Shown piece by piece: positions 7,302 through 11,426 of a DNA stretch of 11,426 nt. A program made the position numbers and the translations under genes. The notes beneath the pieces were generated by a model, which was given only the letters and a program-made list of their open reading frames with translations, was not told where the DNA came from and did no database searches. Positions within the stretch are counted from its first letter, which is position 1. Every line of letters starts with the position of its first letter. This DNA comes from Ardenticatenales bacterium (lineage in GTDB: Bacteria > Chloroflexota > Anaerolineae > Ardenticatenales > Ardenticatenaceae), in the NCBI GenBank assembly GCA_013812995.1, contig JACCSL010000998.1, positions 1 to 11,426 on the forward strand. The letters run 5' to 3'.

Positions 7302-8621
7302 TTAAGATACCTGTTGGCAGATGCCCTTGCGCCAACATACGGGCGCGACCAGGCTGGCCTTGACTTCTTTGGGACGACCGGCGAGCTTGAGGTTGCGTCC
7401 GTAGCCGCCCATCCCCTGCACTCGGTAGATGTGCCCCTCGTAGCTCACTAGGTCCCCTGGCTGATAGGGATAGCGCCGCCGTCGGATGCTCACGCGCCCC
7501 TTGGCGACCTTCGGCCCCCGATAACGGCGCAGATTTTCGCTATTGAGATTACGATTGCGCGTGCGTCGTCCGTTGTTGAGCGCCTGTGCCTTGACGACCT
7601 CCCCTGTACGGGTATCAATGTACTTCGCATCATAGAAGGTCTGGAGTGCTCGGCGGTTGCGTCGCACCTGCTCCAGCAGGAGCGGGTCGGCGCGAGGTTG
7701 CGCGCTGCCCCCTGCGATCACGAACGCATCATGGGCGTGCGATTTGGACAGGCCTAGTTCGATGCGCCGACTCTTGGTCAGATAGCCGTAGGTAGCCTCG
7801 GCTCCTACCGCTTCCACCAGTCGCCAGCGCACCATACTCATGAAAGTTTCAGGCCGGAAGGAATTCAGATGCGGTTGCCAGCCCCACAGGAAGCCCCCCG
7901 GCTGGTGGTTTTCCGGCGTGTGGCAGCGGGTGCAGAGGGTTATCAGGTTAGCGGGACGGTCGCTGTCATCGCCACACCAGTAGCCCAGGTGATGGACCTG
8001 GAGCACTTTCTCCTTGGTGCGGTTCGGGCACTGGGGGTTCTGGCAGGTATGCGCGTCGCGGTGCAAAATGTACTCGCGTAAGTTCCAGAAACCCGTTTGT
8101 TCGCCCTGTTGGTAACCTTCCCCTGCAATGTCGGGATCCTTCAGGCGCTGAATGTCGAAGCTCGCCACCTCAATCACAATGTGCGTGATGGGCAACACCG
8201 CACAGAGACGGTCCATCAGCCGCAGATGGCTGTCGAGCTTGTGCTGAATGGACGGAGCCAGCCATCCTTCGGCGCGGCGGCGATTGTCGAAACGTGGCTT
8301 GCGGTAGCGTGTGCGACTGCGCCGCCCCCCGCGATACATCGCCCGTTCATTCAGACGATCTGATATACCCACCAGCAGCTTCAGGTCCCCCCCTGCTAAT
8401 TCCTCTTTGTCGGTCACAGCGGAAAATCCGACCGTGGCGTAGCCCGCATCCACGCCCAGCGTGATGGGCTGGGTGTAGCCGCGCGTGCCGTACAAGAGTT
8501 GAATGGTGAACGGCGTGCGGCTCACAATCCGGGCCTTGCCCGCCTTGAGCAGCAAGCGTGCTTTACGAGGGGTGGTCGGCATCAAGGGCCGTCCATGTTG
8601 ATTGACGACACAAACTTTCAT
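7302..8621 (-). CDS. iscB: IscB, omegaRNA-guided RuvC-HNH nuclease
   Basis: A 439-residue protein of the IscB family, the ancestor group of Cas9, which uses an omegaRNA to cut double-stranded DNA. The N-terminal PLMP motif is at 12-15. RuvC-I is LGVDAGYATVG with Asp58, and the arginine-rich bridge helix spans 100-117. RuvC-II is IVIEVASFD with Glu151. The HNH domain spans about 180-235, with zinc cysteines Cys193, Cys198, Cys230 and Cys233 and HNH residues VHH (210-211), Asn225 and His234. RuvC-III is SHAHDAF with His295 and Asp298. A basic C-terminal domain follows (about 320-439), expected to read the omegaRNA and target-adjacent motif. ATG at 8621 has GGAG 6 bases upstream. Length is ordinary and no catalytic residue is missing, so the protein appears active. 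No tnpA or cas gene lies nearby. Confidence 0.95.
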   Translation of the reverse strand: MKVCVVNQHGRPLMPTTPRKARLLLKAGKARIVSRTPFTIQLLYGTRGYTQPITLGVDAGYATVGFSAVTDKEELAGGDLKLLVGISDRLNERAMYRGGRRSRTRYRKPRFDNRRRAEGWLAPSIQHKLDSHLRLMDRLCAVLPITHIVIEVASFDIQRLKDPDIAGEGYQQGEQTGFWNLREYILHRDAHTCQNPQCPNRTKEKVLQVHHLGYWCGDDSDRPANLITLCTRCHTPENHQPGGFLWGWQPHLNSFRPETFMSMVRWRLVEAVGAEATYGYLTKSRRIELGLSKSHAHDAFVIAGGSAQPRADPLLLEQVRRNRRALQTFYDAKYIDTRTGEVVKAQALNNGRRTRNRNLNSENLRRYRGPKVAKGRVSIRRRRYPYQPGDLVSYEGHIYRVQGMGGYGRNLKLAGRPKEVKASLVAPVCWRKGICQQVS

Positions 8622-8900
8622 GGTCTTCTCCGGTGGTTGGTGATGCAGGCTAGCTCCAGCCTGCCGCCCCGAAGGGCGTGGTCCACTTCGCCAAGGTTAT
8701 GCGATGGTTTTCACGCGCTGCACTTCGCCTACCCTCAGCGATGTTTAACAACGCGCCGCAGCGGTTCGAGCTAGTGGAGTACCCGAACGTGCCTATCTCA
8801 TTCACCGCTAACGTAGCCCCGTCACCCCGCAGGGTGGTGGCTGAGGTCCTAATCAACCGGGCTTGCCGGAGCAAGCCCCCAGCCTTCCAGCCGGGGGTAG
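8622..8900 (-). ncRNA. Putative omegaRNA (HEARO RNA) scaffold
   Basis: This untranslated stretch directly upstream of iscB, on the same strand, folds densely. In transcription order it has the end hairpin (8897-8876, 8 bp with one G-T), GCTTGC/GCAAGC (8876-8861), CACCC/GGGTG (8836-8823), a CGCCC/GGGCG stem capped by a UUCG-like loop (8678-8665), and GCAGGCT/AGCCTGC (8664-8645). A 7-base CCTCAGC (8846-8840) is exactly complementary to GCTGAGG (8739-8733), a possible long-range or pseudoknot pairing. Position, length of about 280 bases and the CAACTACCCCCGGCT start are as expected for HEARO/omegaRNA. The fold was judged by eye, not calculated. Confidence 0.75.
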
Positions 8901-8925
8901 TTGACAGTGTTTTTGCCCAACTCCC
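8901..8925 (-). other. Candidate omegaRNA guide region (left flank of the element)
   Basis: In IscB systems the guide is the host sequence immediately 5' of the left end, transcribed as the first 15-20 bases of the omegaRNA. Here that would be within GGGCAAAAACACTGTCAAC or close by, minus strand. The exact junction cannot be fixed without an empty site. The same stretch also forms an imperfect inverted repeat, AGTTG (8899-8903) with CAACT (8918-8922), extended to GGG/CCC across a bulge. Confidence 0.35.
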
Positions 8926-9002
8926 TTCAGACAGAAAATCGGAGATTGCGAGAGGGCTCAAAACAACCTTCTCTCCTCCGCCGGTTTTGCTTTGGCAATA
9001 GT

Positions 9003-9027
9003 AGAGGGCGCAACAAAAGCGCCCTCT
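9003..9027. repeat. Perfect 9-bp hairpin upstream of a small ORF
   Basis: AGAGGGCGC (9003-9011) pairs with GCGCCCTCT (9019-9027) around the 7-base loop AACAAAA. No T run follows on either strand, so a simple intrinsic terminator is unlikely. It ends 6 bases before a GGAGG ribosome site and may be a leader structure for the ORF at 9046, or a 3' structure for leftward transcripts. Confidence 0.6.
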
Positions 9028-9045
9028 TGACCTGGAGGCTATTCT

Positions 9046-9153
9046 ATGGAAAAGCAAATGGTTCGTCAAAAGAAGCGGTCAGCTATCTACCTGGTAGAAT
9101 TTCGCGTAGGTAGCCATCTTATTTGGGATAGAAAAAATGGTCGATCAAAATAA
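9046..9153 (+). CDS. Possible 35-residue basic small protein
   Basis: ATG at 9046 is preceded by TGGAGG with 7-base spacing, the best Shine-Dalgarno in the neighbourhood, and the frame runs 35 codons to TAA. The product starts MEKQMVRQKKRSAIYLVEFR and ends RKNGRSK: basic and without a membrane segment. I do not recognise it. A strong hairpin stands just upstream. It could be a leader peptide, a free small protein or chance. The 225 bases between it and the lipoprotein (9154-9378) hold no other feature I can support. An overlapping 77-codon frame from 9137 has a poor ribosome site and an implausible composition. Confidence 0.4.
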   Translation: MEKQMVRQKKRSAIYLVEFRVGSHLIWDRKNGRSK

Positions 9154-9378
9154 GCGTCTGAGGCGGCAGCCGCGCAAGCCGATGCTCCGTGTAGAGACAA
9201 CATGTAGCACACCACTCGCTCCGACTCGTCCGTTTCTCTCCAAAAAGGCGGGTGGGTGTATGATGGATGATTCACTCCGAAGAATATCTCTTCTGGACGC
9301 TGTCGCAACTAACGCCTCTACCTACCCTGAGTCACTCTGCGATCCCTTCTGGAATTGCCAATGTGTTTAACAAGCCTT

Positions 9379-10962
9379 ATGAAACGAATCGCATCCTCTA
9401 TTCTGCTCCTTCTGGGGCTACTTGTTTTGCTGGCGGGCTGCGCCGAGCAGCCCGCCACACGCGTCCTACTGGAAGTCGATGGCGCGCGCCGCTGGGTCTC
9501 GCTGACCGACGAGGCGAGTGTCAGCGATCTTCTCGACCGTGCGGCGGTTCATCTGGATGCGCTCGATAGAGTGGAACCCTCCAGCTTCACGCTGCTGGAG
9601 CCGGAGATGCTGGTGCGGGTGATTCGCGTGCGCGCGCGGGAACTCCAGGAGGAGCAGGCTCTGCCCTTCCCGCGCGAGGTGCGCCGCGATGCGTCGCTCT
9701 CGCAGGGAGAATCTCGGCTGGTGCAGCTTGGGCAAAATGGTCTGGAGCGAATCACCCTGCGCGTCACGCTGGAGGACGGTGTGGAGGTCAAGCGCGAGGT
9801 AGCCGGGCGCGAGACCCTTACCACGCCCACGGCAGAGGTTCTGGTCGTTGGCACCAAAGGCACGGGCGAGGCGGTATCCTTCGAGGGAACCATCGTCTAC
9901 ATGGAGCAGGGCAATGCCTGGATGATGCGCGGTGACAGTACATTGAAGCGCGCCCTGACTCGCACGGGCGACCTCGATGGTCATGTCTTCGCGCTTTCGC
10001 CGGACGGTCGCTGGCTTCTCTTCACGCGGGAGCCACTCGGGGGTGCCTCGGGGCAGGGAGGTCCGCTCAATAGTCTATGGTTGGTGAGTACTCGCATCAC
10101 CAACGACGAGCCCCGCTCCATGGAACTGAACAACGTCCTCTGGGCGGACTGGCAGCCATGTCCCCCCATCGCGGGGGAATGTCCCTTGCAGGTGGCCTTC
10201 TCCTCCGGGGAGCGCGTGCCCACCCCGCCTGGTTGGCGAGCCCACAACGATCTGCGCCGCTTTGGCATGAACTCCGATGGCATCCGTGGGGAGGAGGTAC
10301 CCATCTTGCTGCCGAGCAATCCCCTGCTGGGCTGGTGGGGCCGCACCTGGGCGTGGTCGCCCGATGGAGCCCACATCGCCTGGGGCGATGCCACGCGCAT
10401 CGGCATCGTTGATGTCGCCTCGGGCGAGGCGCGGATTCTGGCGGAGTTTATCCCCTTCGAGACGCGCGCCTCTTGGGTCTGGACGCCTCAACTCACCTGG
10501 ACGCCTAACGGTCGCGCGCTCTTCACCCTCATCCACCGTGCCGCCGATGAGCAGCAGGCGGCAAGCGCAGAGGGGGCGGAGTACAGCGAGCGCTTCGATC
10601 TCTGGCGGATACCGCTCTCCGGTGGGTCGGCTGAGCCTATTCTAGAGGGTATTGGCCCGTTCGCCATGCCCCGCTGGCTCGACCCGGCGCGCCTCTTCTA
10701 TGGTCAGGCAGAGGACGCGGCGCACTCCCTCACCAGCCGCTACAACCTCATGGTACAGGAGGGGGACTCTCTCCCGCGCCACCTCTTTCCGCCACAGGGG
10801 CAGCCCGGCGTAGATGTGCCCTGGAGCGCCTGGAATCCCCTGGATGACGCCCTCATCGCGCTCTGGCAGGGCGATATCTACCTGGTACCGCTCAGCCAAG
10901 CGGACTCTCCGCGCCCCCTCACCGGCGAGGGCCAGGCCAGCCGCCCGGAGTGGGGACCGTAG
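9379..10962 (+). CDS. Lipoprotein with DUF348-like, G5 and PD40 propeller regions
   Basis: A 527-residue exported lipoprotein. MKR precedes a hydrophobic core and the lipobox LLAGC, with the lipidated Cys at residue 21. Residues 28-83 resemble a ubiquitin-like DUF348 domain. Residues 88-161 match the G5 domain: LPFPRE, then QGESRLVQLGQNGLERIT and VLVVGTKG. From about 165 to the end, WD40/PD40-type blades can be seen (FALSPDGRWLLFT at 204-216, WAWSPDGAHIAWGD at 324-337, LTWTPNGRALFTL at 371-383). G5 domains are linked to cell-wall or glycan binding, and PD40 propellers to protein or ligand binding; no enzyme motif is visible. ATG at 9379 gives an ideal signal peptide but a weak ribosome site. 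ATG 9361 or TTG 9355, in frame and nearer a TGGA, are alternatives. The substrate is unknown. Confidence 0.85.
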   Translation: MKRIASSILLLLGLLVLLAGCAEQPATRVLLEVDGARRWVSLTDEASVSDLLDRAAVHLDALDRVEPSSFTLLEPEMLVRVIRVRARELQEEQALPFPREVRRDASLSQGESRLVQLGQNGLERITLRVTLEDGVEVKREVAGRETLTTPTAEVLVVGTKGTGEAVSFEGTIVYMEQGNAWMMRGDSTLKRALTRTGDLDGHVFALSPDGRWLLFTREPLGGASGQGGPLNSLWLVSTRITNDEPRSMELNNVLWADWQPCPPIAGECPLQVAFSSGERVPTPPGWRAHNDLRRFGMNSDGIRGEEVPILLPSNPLLGWWGRTWAWSPDGAHIAWGDATRIGIVDVASGEARILAEFIPFETRASWVWTPQLTWTPNGRALFTLIHRAADEQQAASAEGAEYSERFDLWRIPLSGGSAEPILEGIGPFAMPRWLDPARLFYGQAEDAAHSLTSRYNLMVQEGDSLPRHLFPPQGQPGVDVPWSAWNPLDDALIALWQGDIYLVPLSQADSPRPLTGEGQASRPEWGP

Positions 10963-11381
10963 TTCACTGCTTTGAACCCGCCTACCTCTATGAATTCTTT
11001 CCTTCCCATTTCGAGGAGTTCTCATTCGATGAATTCCACACCACCGCCTTTGCCAAACAAACACCCCTTACCACATTCTGCGACCCGGACGATAACGGCC
11101 AGATAGGTGTGCTGACGCGCAAGGATGGCTCGATCCAAGAGGTGATTGCCTACTGCACGGAGGAGCCAAGGGCGCACTTTTTTGGAACGCAGTGCTCCCC
11201 CACTGTTCCCCCATCTGTCGAATTTCGCGATTTTTTACCAGAGGAGGTCACCTTGACTATTTCCTGGGGCGATCAAAGCAAAACCGTCACGACGCGCCCA
11301 ACCTACCAGCGACACTACCCCAATGGTCCGCAGTGTGATGAGGGATGCCAGTCGGCCTGGATTGAAATAGAGCTTCCTTGA
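10950..11381 (+). CDS. Hypothetical protein, beta-rich C-terminus, GTG start
   Basis: A 143-codon frame overlapping the end of the lipoprotein gene by 13 bases. GTG at 10950 is the only plausible start before the conserved-looking part, and no strong ribosome site precedes it, so it may be coupled to the upstream gene or may be the remnant of a longer protein. The first 35 residues are odd and aromatic-acidic (YEFFPSHFEEFSFDEF). Residues about 90-143 look like a compact beta domain, VTLTISWGDQSKTVTT, followed by YPNGPQCDEGC with two close cysteines. There is no signal peptide or membrane segment. I cannot name a family. Confidence 0.55.
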   Translation: MGTVVHCFEPAYLYEFFPSHFEEFSFDEFHTTAFAKQTPLTTFCDPDDNGQIGVLTRKDGSIQEVIAYCTEEPRAHFFGTQCSPTVPPSVEFRDFLPEEVTLTISWGDQSKTVTTRPTYQRHYPNGPQCDEGCQSAWIEIELP

Positions 11382-11394
11382 GGAGGAGCAGGAT

Positions 11395-11426
11395 TTGAGT
11401 CAAACAAAGTTACGGGCGCGGCTATC
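11395..11426 (+). CDS. Start of a further gene, runs off right edge
   Basis: TTG at 11395 follows AGGAGGAG (11381-11388) at good spacing and begins an open frame reading (M)SQTKLRARL to the window end. The ribosome site starts at the last base of the preceding stop codon, so this is likely the next gene of the same unit. Too short to identify. Confidence 0.45.
   Translation, partial: MSQTKLRARL

Larger units (their letters stand above)
7205..8905 (-). mobile_element. IS200/IS605-type element carrying iscB, no transposase
   Basis: The order left-end hairpin (8876-8897), structured RNA, iscB, right-end hairpin (7205-7225) is the standard layout of HEARO/IscB elements. No tnpA (Y1 HUH transposase) is present, so it would need one supplied in trans. 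The exact ends are unknown because these elements make no terminal repeats or target duplication, so the given limits are hairpin to hairpin and the true ends may lie several bases to a few tens of bases outside. The HEARO target ATGA or GTGA, known from the literature, is not obvious right next to the left hairpin. Confidence 0.7.

Noticed and set aside
7302..8621. The nuclease as a Cas9 or an ordinary HNH homing endonuclease
   Set aside because: It is too short for Cas9 and has no CRISPR array or cas1/cas2 nearby. The split RuvC motifs, bridge helix and PLMP motif exclude a plain HNH homing enzyme.
8901..8929. TTGACA at 8901 as a plus-strand promoter -35
   Set aside because: No -10-like sequence occurs at 16-18 bases, and the TTGACA is the complement of the omegaRNA 5' region (TGTCAAC).
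9003..9027. Hairpin as an intrinsic terminator or tRNA-linked structure
   Set aside because: No T run follows on either strand and no cloverleaf could be drawn nearby.
9137..9370. 77-codon plus-strand ORF before the lipoprotein
   Set aside because: Weak ribosome site and a Cys/Arg/Pro-rich composition, and it overlaps both the better-initiated small ORF and the alternative lipoprotein starts.

Overview
The window looks like a GC-rich bacterial chromosome, and I favour a Chloroflexota-type genome. That placement is an inference from several traits seen together: an mreBCD-pbp2-minC cell-shape cluster, a DUF4157 (eCIS core domain) protein, a bL25 of the long CTC type, an IscB/HEARO element, and a lipoprotein joining a G5 domain to a PD40 propeller. 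No rRNA or tRNA gene and no CRISPR array was seen.

Left edge (1-984): a minus-strand gene enters from outside the window. It encodes the N-terminal 188 residues of a DUF4157 protein, and its start at 566 is inside the window. The gene-free stretch that follows holds a compact 162-bp MITE-like element (804-965). It has 19-bp perfect terminal inverted repeats, near-perfect 9-bp flanking direct repeats and nested GC-rich palindromes, and it ends 19 bp after the minC stop codon.

Centre-left (985-6500): five minus-strand genes, in transcription order mreB, mreC, mreD, mrdA (PBP2) and minC, encode the elongasome scaffold and transpeptidase plus a division-site inhibitor. From mreC to minC the genes overlap by 4 to 13 bases and are probably translationally coupled. 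The 80-base mreB-mreC gap holds a terminator-like hairpin that could set mreB expression above the rest. No minD or rodA is in view.

Centre (6461-8925): rplY (bL25) has a strong intrinsic terminator separating it from mreB. Immediately upstream of rplY sits an IS200/IS605-type element without a transposase. It has a right-end hairpin, an apparently intact iscB (RNA-guided nuclease ancestor of Cas9, with all catalytic motifs visible) and a structured 5' region of about 280 bases that matches the expected position and style of an omega (HEARO) RNA. Its insertion separates rplY from whatever promoter lay upstream.

Right (8926-11426): genes are on the plus strand. They are a possible 35-codon small ORF with a very good Shine-Dalgarno and an upstream hairpin, a lipoprotein with DUF348-like, G5 and WD40/PD40-like regions, an overlapping hypothetical ORF, and the first codons of a further gene running off the edge.

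The most interesting items are the IscB-omegaRNA locus, the DUF4157 fragment at the left edge and the MITE beside minC. I see no wholly new defence system or operon.
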